A stretch of DNA of 64,000 bases from a bacterium (GTDB taxonomy: Bacteria > Cyanobacteriota > Vampirovibrionia > Vampirovibrionales > Vampirovibrionaceae). A model generated the notes under the pieces. It saw nothing but the letters and a program-made list of their open reading frames with translations, was not told the DNA's origin and searched no databases. Shown one piece after another: positions 1 to 9,357 of the stretch. Within the stretch, counting starts at the first letter, position 1; each line of letters starts with the position of its first letter. The translations under genes and the position numbers were made by a program. The stretch covers positions 186,001 through 250,000 of the forward strand of contig JAUIEU010000001.1 of the NCBI GenBank assembly GCA_030429585.1. Direction: 5' to 3'.

Positions 1-1
1 G

Positions 2-3000
2 GCGGTTAAGGGGGTGGCCGTGCATAACCCGGCAGGCAGCCGTATTGTGGTGTTGGATAATACCACGGCAACCTTTACTGGGCAGCAGGTAAACGTGGCT
101 AGCCTGGGGGGTGTGGTGCTGGGGCAAGGGTTTAGCGCCCAGGTTAATGCCAACAATGTTAGCAATCCATCACCTGTAACGGCCACCGTAAAACTGGATG
201 CCTCTAACGTGGCCCTATCTGAACTGCGAAACCGGTTTGTGAGTGATATCGCCCCGTATCTGCCAGACCAGTCAGCTCACTCTATCCCTATGGTAACGGG
301 CAGTAGCGATATTCACCTAACCCTGGGTATAGATGGCCAGCGCCTTACCCCCAACGGCAATATTATACTTAACCAGGTAGGCGTGGTAGAACCCAGTGTG
401 GCAGGGGCTGTGGAGGCTAACGCCACGGCGCCAGTCCCCACAGTATCGGCTACGGTAGCTGTATCGCCTGCCGCTATTCAGGTATCGGATGGGGTGGTGC
501 AGTTACCGGCACGTCAGCATAGCGGTGCTGGCGGCGAATTGCGTTTGTCTGCCACCGTATCGGATTGGTGGCACGGGCAGCAGGCCATAAACCCCCATGC
601 TCAGTTGGCGCTAACAACGCGTTGGCACCAAGTCGCCGTCGGCCAATTGTTGGATACGGTGGCTAGCTATAACCCTACCATGCCCCCCCCAGCGGTGGAA
701 TTGCGTGGGGTCGTCAATGGCGAGGTGGGGGTCAACACCCTGCTGGCCCATGTGCTTGAGGGCAATATGGCCGCCGTGTTGCCTAATGTGGTGGGTACCC
801 TTACGTCTGAGAAGTTGCAAGTGGTGGATAAACGCCCAAACACCTTGCCAACAACGGGCGACCCAGACGATATTACGGCCATGGATGCGTCGGTAACCTT
901 GGCGCAGGGCCAGTTGGCCATAGCGGCAGATAAGTTGTGGGTGAATGGGGATGCCTTGGCGCAAAATTTGGTAGCAAATGTACCGTTAGCCGCCCTAATG
1001 GCAGGCGGGCCCTTGCCAATTAATGCCCTTAATGCGGCGGTGTGTACCACGCCAATCCCGTTAGAAGGTGTCCCGGAATTGTTGGCCACATTAAACCGTT
1101 GGCAACAGCGCCTGGCTCCTGGTGCGCCGCTTCTTCAGTTACCTAACCCCTTGCCAGCCATGCTGGCAGATGCCAGTGGGTTGGCCGCCGCCAGTATGGA
1201 TTGGCACATGGGCGCAAGCGGATCGTCTGAGCTAATTACACGGTTGGCGATTACCCATGGCGAAATCCCCTTGGTGGATACCACCACCCACCATACCCTG
1301 GGCACCTTAACCGAGCTTAATACCAGCGTGGCATTTGCCTACACACCAAGCACCCAAGTGTTAACGGCCAGCTTAAACAACTTTAATAGCCACCTGTTTA
1401 CGGCAGACCAACGCCGCTTTACGGTGGATGCCAGCATCGCTGCTGACTTTTTGGCCACCGGCGCCGTGGATAGTACCGGGTTAGTGGTGCCGACGGGGGT
1501 TCAATCTGGTAGTTGGCGTGGGCGGTTGACCTTGCAACCTGGAAAAAACACCAGCGCGCTGCCAGAGTTAAAAGATGAAAGCGACGACTTGGCCACCGCT
1601 ACCTTAACCACCCAAGGGGCCTTAAAAGCGGATGGCCATATTGATATTACCGATACCCAGCTGGATTTTGGGGATATGGGCACAATCGCCATGACGGCGT
1701 ACGTGCGGCCCCCAAGCAAGCGCACCACGGGGGTGGGGTCGCCGCCTAACTGGGATATCAACCTTTCTACAGGCGACACCCCCCTGCAGCTGGATAATCT
1801 GACGGCCCACTGGCTAGCGCCGTGGGTGCCTGCGGCCAGCCCCTTGTACGGCGATAATATTTTGTATCAGCCCGGCGGTGGCCAGTTGGCGGTAAATGTG
1901 CGGGTGGCCGGCCATGAAAAAGACGACACCATGGTGGTGGGCAACCTAACGCTACAAGATTTAAACCTGCCCCTGCTCTCCATACGCGATGCGGATATGG
2001 CCATTGATTTTACCGGGGTGGATAGCCAACTAACCTTGGCGCATATGGCCTTGCCTGGTGTGGAGGTTGACCATATTACGGCCCACATAACCGATACCCT
2101 GTTGTACCCCTTTCACTTGGAAAACGTTGGCGGCCATGCCAATTTGTTTGTACTAAAAGGCTGGGAGCGTTGGATTGCCCGCGACATTACCGACAGGCTA
2201 ACCAACGGGTTAATTCTGCCGTTATCGGGGCCACTATCAGAAGAAACCAAGGCCGCCCCGGTGCCGGTGGTGTTTTACAACGCCAATATTAATGTGGATG
2301 AAACCGTGTACGACAACATTCTGCTGGAAGACTTGGCAGGCAAGCTCAGCATCCACGAAACCGGCTTTGTAGAGCTTGCCGAAACCAAAACCACGGTGGC
2401 GGATGGTGCCGTTACCTTTAGCCTGGAGCTAGACCCCCTTAAAAATAATTATGTGGCCAGCACCTTGCAAGCCAAAAACATCAGCGCCAACGCCTTGGCC
2501 CGCGCCCTGTTGGATGCCTCTAACCAGGTGTTTGGCCGCATGGATGGTACCATTCAGTTTGCCACAGAAGGCTATACCCAGCAGGAGCAGTTTGATAACG
2601 CCAATGGCAGCGCCGATTTTTTAATTGAAGACGGCCGCTTGCCTGCCATTACCCGCATTGAGACCTTGCTCTCTGCGGCTAATATTATTCGGGGTGGGGT
2701 GTTGGGGCTAAACCTGAATAATTTGTTTCGGATTTTAAGCCCCTTTGAGGATGATTACTTTGCCGCCCTAAGTGGCAGCATGGCCATTGATAAAGGGGTG
2801 GCCCATACCGATGACTTGCTAAGCGATGGTAAAAACCTGGATTTGTTGATTGAGGGCACCATTAAACTGGCGGATGGCTACAGTGATTTAACCGTGTATG
2901 GCGATATGAGCCAAAATGTGGATGGGCGGCTGGGCAAAGTAGGTAAGCTTAGTTTAAATAGTGTGCTTAAAAAAATACCTGGCATTGGTTTTAACCCCTT

Positions 3001-3157
3001 TACCAAAAAGAAAAAAGGCTTATTGGCCTACATCCCCGGTGTTGGTTATGTGCCTGGGCTAGGCGGCGCACCAGGGCAAACCAACCGCTTCCAAGTAGAG
3101 TTAGAAGGCACCTTGGATGACCCCGATGTGTTACAAAGCTTTAAATGGCTGCCGTGA
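2..3157 (+). CDS. AsmA/YhdP-like large envelope protein (5'-truncated by window edge)
   Basis: The frame is open from base 2 with no stop upstream of the first GTG at 14, so the true start lies before the window. At least 1,050 residues remain. The protein is rich in beta-strand-like repeats of alternating hydrophobic and polar residues and ends in a typical AsmA-like C-terminal section: a long 'DFLIEDGRLP' to 'TIKLADGYSDLTVYGDM' block, then a glycine/lysine-rich turn and a final 'RFQVELEGTLDDPDV' strand. Family knowledge: AsmA/TamB/YhdP proteins form periplasmic beta-groove bridges anchored in the inner membrane and move phospholipids to the outer membrane. The N-terminal membrane anchor would be outside the window. 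Which subfamily it belongs to cannot be settled from this fragment. Confidence 0.8.
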   Translation, partial: AVKGVAVHNPAGSRIVVLDNTTATFTGQQVNVASLGGVVLGQGFSAQVNANNVSNPSPVTATVKLDASNVALSELRNRFVSDIAPYLPDQSAHSIPMVTGSSDIHLTLGIDGQRLTPNGNIILNQVGVVEPSVAGAVEANATAPVPTVSATVAVSPAAIQVSDGVVQLPARQHSGAGGELRLSATVSDWWHGQQAINPHAQLALTTRWHQVAVGQLLDTVASYNPTMPPPAVELRGVVNGEVGVNTLLAHVLEGNMAAVLPNVVGTLTSEKLQVVDKRPNTLPTTGDPDDITAMDASVTLAQGQLAIAADKLWVNGDALAQNLVANVPLAALMAGGPLPINALNAAVCTTPIPLEGVPELLATLNRWQQRLAPGAPLLQLPNPLPAMLADASGLAAASMDWHMGASGSSELITRLAITHGEIPLVDTTTHHTLGTLTELNTSVAFAYTPSTQVLTASLNNFNSHLFTADQRRFTVDASIAADFLATGAVDSTGLVVPTGVQSGSWRGRLTLQPGKNTSALPELKDESDDLATATLTTQGALKADGHIDITDTQLDFGDMGTIAMTAYVRPPSKRTTGVGSPPNWDINLSTGDTPLQLDNLTAHWLAPWVPAASPLYGDNILYQPGGGQLAVNVRVAGHEKDDTMVVGNLTLQDLNLPLLSIRDADMAIDFTGVDSQLTLAHMALPGVEVDHITAHITDTLLYPFHLENVGGHANLFVLKGWERWIARDITDRLTNGLILPLSGPLSEETKAAPVPVVFYNANINVDETVYDNILLEDLAGKLSIHETGFVELAETKTTVADGAVTFSLELDPLKNNYVASTLQAKNISANALARALLDASNQVFGRMDGTIQFATEGYTQQEQFDNANGSADFLIEDGRLPAITRIETLLSAANIIRGGVLGLNLNNLFRILSPFEDDYFAALSGSMAIDKGVAHTDDLLSDGKNLDLLIEGTIKLADGYSDLTVYGDMSQNVDGRLGKVGKLSLNSVLKKIPGIGFNPFTKKKKGLLAYIPGVGYVPGLGGAPGQTNRFQVELEGTLDDPDVLQSFKWLP

Positions 3158-3242
3158 TTAACCTTGCTTTACTAAAAAGGCATGTTTAAATTTTACACGT
3201 TTTAATTACTTTATTAGATAAGCTTAGAGTCGAAAATTCGTT

Positions 3243-3449
3243 ATGTTACACACACAATTCATATCCAAACTCCCTTTGTTTTGTGGGGCACCATCGAAAG
3301 CTTTTAAGATATCTCCAGTAGAGAGCTTTATATTTGACGATGAGGTTCCGGAGCATGGTGATTATGGCGATGATGATGGTGGTCATGATGGTGGACATGG
3401 CACAGGTGGTGCGGCCTTTGCAGGTAATCAGCTAAACATTACGGCCTAA
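3243..3449 (+). CDS. Small Asp/Gly/His-rich protein, copy 1 of a tandem pair
   Basis: A 68-residue protein of unknown function. After a hydrophobic N-terminal third it becomes acidic and glycine/histidine-rich (residues about 31-55) and ends FAGNQLNITA. The next gene ends FAGKQLNITA after a similar Asp/Gly/His stretch, so the two are paralogues. No clear Shine-Dalgarno sequence stands before the ATG, so this copy may be weakly translated or decaying; the terminator stem that follows copy 2 is only half preserved here. No family is recognised. An exported or modified peptide is possible but not shown. Confidence 0.55.
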   Translation: MLHTQFISKLPLFCGAPSKAFKISPVESFIFDDEVPEHGDYGDDDGGHDGGHGTGGAAFAGNQLNITA

Positions 3450-3490
3450 GTTCTTGTAACTAGGCAATACTTGGCTATAGTAACGGTGTT
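3417..3490 (+). repeat. Direct repeat copy 1 (3' end of small gene plus terminator arm)
   Basis: About 74 bases covering the last codons of the first small gene and its 3' flank are nearly identical to 3768-3842. The shared run includes the FAGxQLNITA codons, the stop, TAAGTTCTTGTAACT and a TTGGCTAtAGTAACGG segment. This indicates a tandem duplication that included the start of the terminator. Confidence 0.8.
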
Positions 3491-3617
3491 ACAAAGCTTT
3501 AGATAATAGTTCCAGGAAGCAACTGTTTTGCTGGACGGCGTTTATTTGTTGGCGCTATAATCCCAACATTATTTTCGTTATTGTATTCCCTAATAAGTAT
3601 TTAAGTGAGGCACACTC

Positions 3618-3800
3618 ATGCAAACTAATTTAACGCCTATGTTTTCTGCTATTCAATTTGCCAACCAACAACCATCGGTAAAATCCACTACCGTCAAATT
3701 TGGTGACGATCCCAGAGACGCTGATGGTGACGGCGGCCATGATGGAGATAATGGCGCAGGTACTCTTTTTGCAGGTAAGCAGCTAAACATTACGGCTTAA
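3618..3800 (+). CDS. Small Asp/Gly/His-rich protein, copy 2 of a tandem pair
   Basis: A 60-residue protein of unknown function with a good ribosome-binding site (TGAGG, 7 bases before the ATG). The centre contains DADGDGGHDGD, which fits the DxDxDG pattern of calcium-binding loops, and the protein ends FAGKQLNITA, shared with copy 1. It is followed at once by a strong terminator (3825-3867), so it is probably a separately transcribed, possibly abundant product. A glycosyltransferase gene lies downstream, but the terminator argues against a simple operon. It could be a secreted or processed peptide; no family is recognised. Confidence 0.65.
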   Translation: MQTNLTPMFSAIQFANQQPSVKSTTVKFGDDPRDADGDGGHDGDNGAGTLFAGKQLNITA

Positions 3801-3842
3801 GTTCTTGTAACTTATCACCACTTTGGCTACAGTAACGGGGTT
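3768..3842 (+). repeat. Direct repeat copy 2
   Basis: Partner of 3417-3490: it covers the 3' end of the second small gene and the left arm of its terminator. Here the GGCTACAG arm still has its perfect partner; in copy 1 the partner arm is missing. Confidence 0.8.
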
Positions 3843-3867
3843 CTTGCCCACACGCTGTAGCCTTTTT
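3825..3867 (+). terminator. Intrinsic terminator after the small-protein pair
   Basis: GGCTACAG (3825-3832) pairs perfectly with CTGTAGCC (3855-3862) and is followed by TTTTT. The loop is long (22 bases) but the stem and T-run are clear. Confidence 0.75.
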
Positions 3868-3880
3868 ACTGGATTTTTTT

Positions 3881-4897
3881 ATGTCAACGCTCTCACCGGC
3901 CACCGCTGCCACTGTCTTAACCCCCTCCACCAACTCTGCTGATCCTCAGGTTAGCTTTATTGCCCCTGTGTTTAACGAAGAAGCCAACGTGGACCCGCTG
4001 GTAAAAGAGCTGTTTTCCGTTGGGCAGCGCCTTAACCGAAGCTTTGAAATTGTACTGGTAGATGATGGCAGCCGCGATAAAACCGTGGAAAAATTGCAGG
4101 CATTAATTCCCCAATACCCCATGTTACGGGTGGTGTGCTTAAAACGCAATTTTGGCCAAACCCCTGCCACGGCGGCTGGTTTTGCCCACGCCCGTGGCGA
4201 ATACATTGTGACCCTGGATGGCGACTTGCAAAACGACCCTACCGATGTGCCCAAGTTGGTGGATACCCTAGAGCGCGAAAATGTGGATATTATCCAAGGG
4301 TGGCGCCAAAACCGGCAAGATAATGCGATTGTGCGCAAGCTACCGAGCGCTATTGCCAACTGGTTGATTGCCAAAGTTACCGGGGTACCCATGCACGATA
4401 ATGGGTGTAGCCTAAAAGTGTACCGGGCAGAAGTGGCTAAAAATGTGCCCCTATACGGCGAAATGCACCGGTTTATCCCCGCGCTGGCCAGCATTGATGG
4501 GGCCAAAATTATGGAAATGCCCGTAGGCCACCGTGCCCGCACCGCTGGCGAAAGTAAGTACGGTATTTCTCGCACCTTTAAGGTAATGCTGGATTTGCTA
4601 ACGGTGCTGCTGATGAAGCGCTTCTTTACCCGGCCTATCCACCTGTTTGGGCGCTTGGGGTTATTGCTATTGTTTGCCAGCTTTATTATTGGCACCTATT
4701 TGTTGGTGGTTAAATTTGGCTACGGCTACCCCATTGGCGACCGCCCCTTGTTGGTATTGGATGGCCTGCTGTTTTTAACCGGTGTGCAGCTTATTAGCAC
4801 CGGCCTTATTGCAGAAATCCAAGTGCGCACCTATTTCGAAAGTCAGGATAAGCCTATCTACACCGTGCGCCAAGTGTTGTCTGCGGATGCGGTGTAA
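3881..4897 (+). CDS. Family 2 glycosyltransferase, polyprenyl-phosphate sugar transferase type
   Basis: A 338-residue GT-A-fold glycosyltransferase of the DPM1/GtrB/ArnC type. The N-terminal catalytic domain shows APVFNEE (about 28-34), VDDGS (60-64) and the DxD-like DGDLQNDP (113-120), which bind the nucleotide sugar and metal. The C-terminal part has two membrane segments (about 255-280 and 290-315), as expected for enzymes that load a sugar onto undecaprenyl phosphate at the inner membrane. By family knowledge the product is a lipid-linked sugar used by GT-C transferases for glycan or lipid A modification. A candidate GT-C-like membrane protein is at 56838-58907, but a link is only inference. 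It is convergent with nagA. Confidence 0.85.
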   Translation: MSTLSPATAATVLTPSTNSADPQVSFIAPVFNEEANVDPLVKELFSVGQRLNRSFEIVLVDDGSRDKTVEKLQALIPQYPMLRVVCLKRNFGQTPATAAGFAHARGEYIVTLDGDLQNDPTDVPKLVDTLERENVDIIQGWRQNRQDNAIVRKLPSAIANWLIAKVTGVPMHDNGCSLKVYRAEVAKNVPLYGEMHRFIPALASIDGAKIMEMPVGHRARTAGESKYGISRTFKVMLDLLTVLLMKRFFTRPIHLFGRLGLLLLFASFIIGTYLLVVKFGYGYPIGDRPLLVLDGLLFLTGVQLISTGLIAEIQVRTYFESQDKPIYTVRQVLSADAV

Positions 4898-4923
4898 CTA
4901 TAGGTGAAGGCTTTTCGCCTAGC

Positions 4924-6228
4924 TTAGCCCGCAATGGCCTGCGCCCCGGTGGCGGTGCCAAATAATTGCTGGGTGGTGGCGTCTTGGGCTTGGTAGGCCA
5001 GGTGGCCGTTAATCCAGGTGGCGGCAGGGGTAAAATCCGGTTGCCATAGCACGGCATCCGCAGGGGTGCCGGGGGTAATATGGCCTAGTTGTTGGTCTTT
5101 GCCTAGGTAGCTGGCGGGGGTATGGGTGGCCATGGCCAGGGCAGTAGCGCTATCCGTTAGTTGCCAGCGCACCACGTTGCGTACCCCATCCGCCAGCAAG
5201 GCCGCAGAACCCGCCAGGGTGCCATCGGCGTTTACTGCCTTGCTTAGGCCGTTATCTACCACATGGGTGATGGATTGACCGGCAAAGTCGGTTTGGGTGC
5301 CTTCAGGGGTGCCCGCCAGGTGGATGGCATCGCTTACTAAAATGCCGCGCTGGCACCCTAGGGCGCTTAAAGCCACCCGAAGGGCTTCTGGGTATACATG
5401 GGCGCCATCGGCAATAAGGGTGGCGTGTAGGCCGGGCTGGGTTAAGGCCATGGCAATAGGCCCCGGCGAGCGGTGGTGGAGGGGTTTCATGGCGTTGAAT
5501 AGGTGGGTAATACCGGTTAGGCCGTGGTCCATAGCCTGGGCTATTTGTTGGGTGCTGGCGCCGGTATGGCCCGCTAATACAGTAATCCCCCGCGAGTGAA
5601 GGAAGGGCAGGAGTTCTTCTACGGGCACACATTCGGGGGCCAGTGTCATCATGATGACGCTGGGGGAGCATAACGAGGCCACCTGCTTAATATCCACCGT
5701 AGGGCCAAGTTTTCCGGGGGCATCGCCTTGCATGTGGCCAGGGTTGTGGATACCGCTATATGCTGGGTTAAGGAGGGGGCCTTCTAAGTGCAGCCCTACA
5801 ATATGGGCTGCTCCTGGCTGGGGCTGACGAATGGCTTCTTCCAGGGTTTGGATGCTGGCCATCATGTCTTCATGCGGGGCGGTAATAATGGTGGGTACAA
5901 TGCTGGTAACGCCGGTGGCGGCTAGTTTTTTTAAGCAGGCGTGGATTTGGTTTGGGGTGGCGTGGGCAAAGTCGCAACCATAGGCCCCATTAATATGGAT
6001 ATCCACCAGCCCTGGGGTTAGCATCAGGCCGTTGGCATCCAGCACGGTTACATCATCGTGGTTTAGTAACATTTGGCTGGGTGGGGTGGGGCCCACATGG
6101 GTAATACGGCCATTTTCCCAGCCCACAAATTGGTTTTCTACCCAATGGGCGCCGGTAGGGCCGTGTTGTTGCAACACGGTAACGTGGGTTAAAACGGTGG
6201 CAGAAGTAGGTGGGGCGGGCATGGGCAA
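4924..6228 (-). CDS. nagA: N-acetylglucosamine-6-phosphate deacetylase
   Basis: A 434-residue amidohydrolase that removes acetate from GlcNAc-6-phosphate, feeding amino-sugar recycling. The landmarks are PGLVDIHINGAYG (about 72-84), HLEGPLLNP (metal Glu), the metal histidines in AGHTGAS and THLFNAM, and the catalytic Asp in LVSDAIHLAG. The first metal motif reads HIN rather than HxH; E. coli NagA also lacks the full HxH and binds a single metal, so this is within the family range. It stands alone, without nagB or a PTS next to it. The start is either the first Met or the Met two codons later. Confidence 0.9.
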   Translation of the reverse strand: MPMPAPPTSATVLTHVTVLQQHGPTGAHWVENQFVGWENGRITHVGPTPPSQMLLNHDDVTVLDANGLMLTPGLVDIHINGAYGCDFAHATPNQIHACLKKLAATGVTSIVPTIITAPHEDMMASIQTLEEAIRQPQPGAAHIVGLHLEGPLLNPAYSGIHNPGHMQGDAPGKLGPTVDIKQVASLCSPSVIMMTLAPECVPVEELLPFLHSRGITVLAGHTGASTQQIAQAMDHGLTGITHLFNAMKPLHHRSPGPIAMALTQPGLHATLIADGAHVYPEALRVALSALGCQRGILVSDAIHLAGTPEGTQTDFAGQSITHVVDNGLSKAVNADGTLAGSAALLADGVRNVVRWQLTDSATALAMATHTPASYLGKDQQLGHITPGTPADAVLWQPDFTPAATWINGHLAYQAQDATTQQLFGTATGAQAIAG

Positions 6229-6352
6229 AAGCAGTGGCAGGTTAATAGGCTAGTAACGTTACCCCTATTGTACGCAATAGAGGGGGGTTCCGGGTAGCCC
6301 TTTGTATGGGTTGGGGTTGTTTAATCATTATTACGCAGCCTACCCTAGCACC

Positions 6353-6381
6353 TTGTCGTTTGGGTATGGCGGGGGTATAAT
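6353..6381 (+). promoter_or_regulatory. Sigma70-type promoter for the 6525 gene
   Basis: TTGTCG (6353-6358), a 17-base spacer and TATAAT (6376-6381). Transcription would start near 6388, leaving a leader of about 135 bases before the downstream gene. Confidence 0.65.
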
Positions 6382-6524
6382 CGCCTCTATTATTCCTATT
6401 GTATTGCGCGTCAGCCCGGTTATCCCTTGTGTTTTAGGGGTTTTCCGCCTACACTGGGAGTTTGCTGATATACACTTGTTTTTTTGCATCCGTTTTTTAA
6501 GTACCTATTGAACTGAAGGGAGCT

Positions 6525-7064
6525 GTGGCCCGCATTATGGCTGAAGTGACTGATTACAAAGATTTGACCTCCTCACCGCTGGATTCCGAATCTAGCAACA
6601 CCGGCAATAATGGCGCTACTACAGCGACACTTCCGGTAGCTGCTATGAGTAAATCGCCCCAGGTGGTTTTTCCAGAAAATATTAACAGTAATGCTGCCCC
6701 TGTGGATGGCGATGCTGAATTTAGCAATAACGTTCGCACCCTCATTCGTTTGGTTAGCGACTTGCCTGAAGGGGTAACCAAACAAACCGGCGCCCAAATT
6801 ATTCGCCTTACTATGGAAGCCATGGGCATTTCCATGGAAGATGTGCTAACGGAAGCCCAAAGCGCCCAAAGCGAAATGCTGGATGCCGTCCGCGCCAACA
6901 TTAAAAAGATTGAAGAATACAAAACCGTGATCCGCAAATTGGAAAGCGATATCAAGTTCTACCAAGGCAAGGCCAACGAACTGAGCGAAATTATCGATCT
7001 GTTCATCTTGTCGAACACCTCGCCCAAATTACCCGCCGGTGTGGAAGACTTAGACAATCTTTAA
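6525..7064 (+). CDS. Unknown acidic coiled-coil protein
   Basis: A 179-residue protein of no recognised family. The first 70 residues are Ser/Asn/Thr-rich and look disordered. A compact conserved-looking block (about 73-105, with TKQTGAQIIRLTMEAMG) leads into a coiled coil (about 110-155). It has no signal peptide or membrane segment, so it should be cytoplasmic. The GTG at 6525 has AAGGGAG just upstream (rather close); the ATG at 6537 is an alternative. It has its own promoter (6353-6381) and a terminator (7090-7125), so it is monocistronic. A structural or cell-division/DNA-associated role is conceivable but not shown. Confidence 0.75.
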   Translation: MARIMAEVTDYKDLTSSPLDSESSNTGNNGATTATLPVAAMSKSPQVVFPENINSNAAPVDGDAEFSNNVRTLIRLVSDLPEGVTKQTGAQIIRLTMEAMGISMEDVLTEAQSAQSEMLDAVRANIKKIEEYKTVIRKLESDIKFYQGKANELSEIIDLFILSNTSPKLPAGVEDLDNL

Positions 7065-7089
7065 ACTGAAACGGTAGATACAAAAATTT

Positions 7090-7125
7090 AAAAAGCGCCT
7101 TCGCCATTGGTTAGGGCGCTTTTTG
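7090..7125. terminator. Bidirectional terminator
   Basis: AAAAGCGCC (7091-7099) pairs with GGCGCTTTT (7115-7123). The A-run on one side and the T-run on the other let it serve both the upstream plus-strand gene and the convergent minus-strand gene that ends at 7146. Confidence 0.85.
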
Positions 7126-7145
7126 TTAAACGATAAAAAGTGTAT

Positions 7146-7835
7146 TTAAGCTTTAGGGGCGGCTTTGGCCGGGTTAATGGTGGTAGTCGCCGTTTGTTTT
7201 AGGCCGTTAAATAGGGCGCCGGTCGTATCGGCGGTGGTTTTAAACAGGCCGTTAATAATGGCTTTAACACGACTCACCCCTTCGTTGATTAAGTTTTTCA
7301 GCTCGGTCATTTTTGGGCCTGTTTCTGCATGCATTACCCGAACTAAGCGTCGGTCATCTAAGGGCACATAATGCAAGGCAGAATAGAGCGTATCTTTAGT
7401 GCCCCCTATGCGGCTAATGCTATTGTTTGCCCCGGCAACAACCCCTTTCTTTTTCACTAGTTCGGCTAGTTTGGCTTGCATGGCGGCAGGGGTATCAAAT
7501 TCCAGTACACGTACTTCCGTCATCTTACCGGTTTTAAAAAGCTGAGATAAATTTTTAGCGGCTAACGCCCCACGATCGTTACGCGCAAACAGTTTGGGCT
7601 GGTTTGCCGCAATTTTAGATTGATACACGGCTACATCCGCCGGCAAATTATGCGGTAGGCCGTGGGCTTGTAATGCTTGTTTTACCCGTTGGCCGAGGGT
7701 GTTGGCCACAGGGGTGTAAAAATCAGGGGCTGCCTTGACCAACGCATCCGCCTTAACAGCAGAGGCTGCTTTGCGGAAATGTGTCCACAGCTTAGTGCCG
7801 ATATTACCGGTTATGTTTTGGGGGATGGCCACCAT
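7146..7835 (-). CDS. Unknown basic protein
   Basis: A 229-residue lysine/alanine-rich protein with no recognised domain. The middle (about 95-165) contains a possible small folded domain with alternating strands (EVRVLEFDTPAAM, then LVRVMHAETGP), and the C-terminus (about 185-229) is repetitive in Thr/Ala. I see no signal peptide. It is convergent with the previous gene across a shared terminator and appears monocistronic. Function unknown. Confidence 0.65.
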   Translation of the reverse strand: MVAIPQNITGNIGTKLWTHFRKAASAVKADALVKAAPDFYTPVANTLGQRVKQALQAHGLPHNLPADVAVYQSKIAANQPKLFARNDRGALAAKNLSQLFKTGKMTEVRVLEFDTPAAMQAKLAELVKKKGVVAGANNSISRIGGTKDTLYSALHYVPLDDRRLVRVMHAETGPKMTELKNLINEGVSRVKAIINGLFKTTADTTGALFNGLKQTATTTINPAKAAPKA

Positions 7836-8049
7836 GGGGTTGGTGCCTCCTTCTCTCTATATAAATAGGTGTTCTCTTCTGGGGTAGTGGCATAAACGGT
7901 GTGGTGGCCGGGTTTGGTGCGGGTTTTGTTAGGTTTTGTTACACTAATCGGCACGGGCTCCATTTTTATACAGCCAGTTGGTTTTGCGCATTATCGCCAA
8001 ACACGGTACAGTAAGGGCCGTTATACGGTTTGTATGGGTATAGGTAAAC

Positions 8050-9357
8050 ATGCTGCGCTGGTTGCCAAAATGGTTGACGTTAGGCATGGCCATTGCCTTT
8101 GTGTTTGTAGCAGGGGTGGGCTTAGGCACCGTGTTGTTTACTAGCCAAACCCCACTAAAAAAAATGTTTGGCTACACGCCGCCCCCTGCCAGTGTGTTTA
8201 TGGATATTTACCACCGAACGGAACGAGAGTACATCGACCCGAAGTTAAACGGCCAGGGCGACCATTGGGACTATTGGCAAGCGCGCTACGAGCAACGCAT
8301 CCACACCCGCAAGGATTTGCAGGTGGCGGCCAGCAGTATGTTGGCTAGCCTAAACGATGAGTACACCCGCTTTTTGCCAGAAAAAGCCATGAATGAGCAG
8401 TTGATGCAGATTGATGCCGAGCTGACGGGTATTGGGGTGCATATTATTACCCATAATGAGCAGCTCATGATTTTATCCGTAATCAACAATAGCCCTGCCA
8501 AAGCGGCTAAGCTTATGGCTGGGGATGTTATCCATAAAATTGATGGCGAGCCTACCAAGGGGATTACGATTTCTGAGGCGGCGGATTTAATACGAGGCAA
8601 GGCGGGTACAACCGTTAATTTAGCCATTAAGCGGGGCGAAGAAACCCTGAATAAGGCGGTGATACGCGATGCGGTGCATTTGCAGGCGGTGTATGAAGAA
8701 CCCACCACAGATGACCGTGTGGGGTACATCCGTTTAAGTACCTTTTTAAGCGATAATTTAATGGAAGAGTTTGCCACGGCGTTGGCAAAAATCCAGCATA
8801 AGCAGGCCTTAATATTGGATTTGCGTAGCAACTTTGGCGGCTTGTTGGATAATGCTCTAAAAATAAGCGATCGTTTTTTAGGGGCGGGTACCATTGTTAA
8901 TATTCAATCTACGCGGTGGGGTAAGTTAAGAATAGACGCCCTAAAATCCAGTGATGATGCCGATGATTTGGACTTTCCGTTGGTGGTATTGATTGATGGC
9001 GGTAGTGCCAGCGCCAGCGAGATTGTGTCTGCCGCCTTGCACGATAATAAACGGGCCACCTTAATGGGCACCACGAGCTTTGGTAAAGGCTTGGTGCAAC
9101 GGGTGATTCCTTTGGCTAATGGTGGTGGGCTAAACCTATCCATTTCTAAATACCTAACGCCGAATAAAGAAGATATCCACCGAAAAGGCATAGATCCAGA
9201 TGTGGTGTTGCCTATCCCAAAAACAGCTCCTATGGCGGACGCCAACCCTTTTGATAAAGATGGTGTCTTGAGTTTGCCCTCGTTATCGGAAGAGGATACC
9301 CAGCGTGATGCGGCGGTAGACTATTTGGTGAAACAGTTGGAACACGGCCATGCATAG
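8050..9357 (+). CDS. ctpA: Carboxyl-terminal processing protease (S41A)
   Basis: A 435-residue serine protease that cleaves C-terminal tails of envelope proteins. Residues 8-30 form a membrane anchor or uncleaved signal, placing the enzyme in the periplasm. A PDZ domain follows (about 115-200, GIGV...GDVIHKIDGE), then the S41 core with GGSASASEI and SFGKGLVQ. The expected catalytic Ser321 and Lys346 are 25 residues apart, as in Prc and D1 protease. Length fits the CtpA subgroup. Its last codons overlap the start of cdd by 8 bases, so the two are probably co-translated. Confidence 0.93.
   Translation: MLRWLPKWLTLGMAIAFVFVAGVGLGTVLFTSQTPLKKMFGYTPPPASVFMDIYHRTEREYIDPKLNGQGDHWDYWQARYEQRIHTRKDLQVAASSMLASLNDEYTRFLPEKAMNEQLMQIDAELTGIGVHIITHNEQLMILSVINNSPAKAAKLMAGDVIHKIDGEPTKGITISEAADLIRGKAGTTVNLAIKRGEETLNKAVIRDAVHLQAVYEEPTTDDRVGYIRLSTFLSDNLMEEFATALAKIQHKQALILDLRSNFGGLLDNALKISDRFLGAGTIVNIQSTRWGKLRIDALKSSDDADDLDFPLVVLIDGGSASASEIVSAALHDNKRATLMGTTSFGKGLVQRVIPLANGGGLNLSISKYLTPNKEDIHRKGIDPDVVLPIPKTAPMADANPFDKDGVLSLPSLSEEDTQRDAAVDYLVKQLEHGHA

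Noticed and set aside
6302-6511. 69-residue plus-strand frame
   Set aside because: It spans the promoter at 6353-6381 and lacks a ribosome-binding site.
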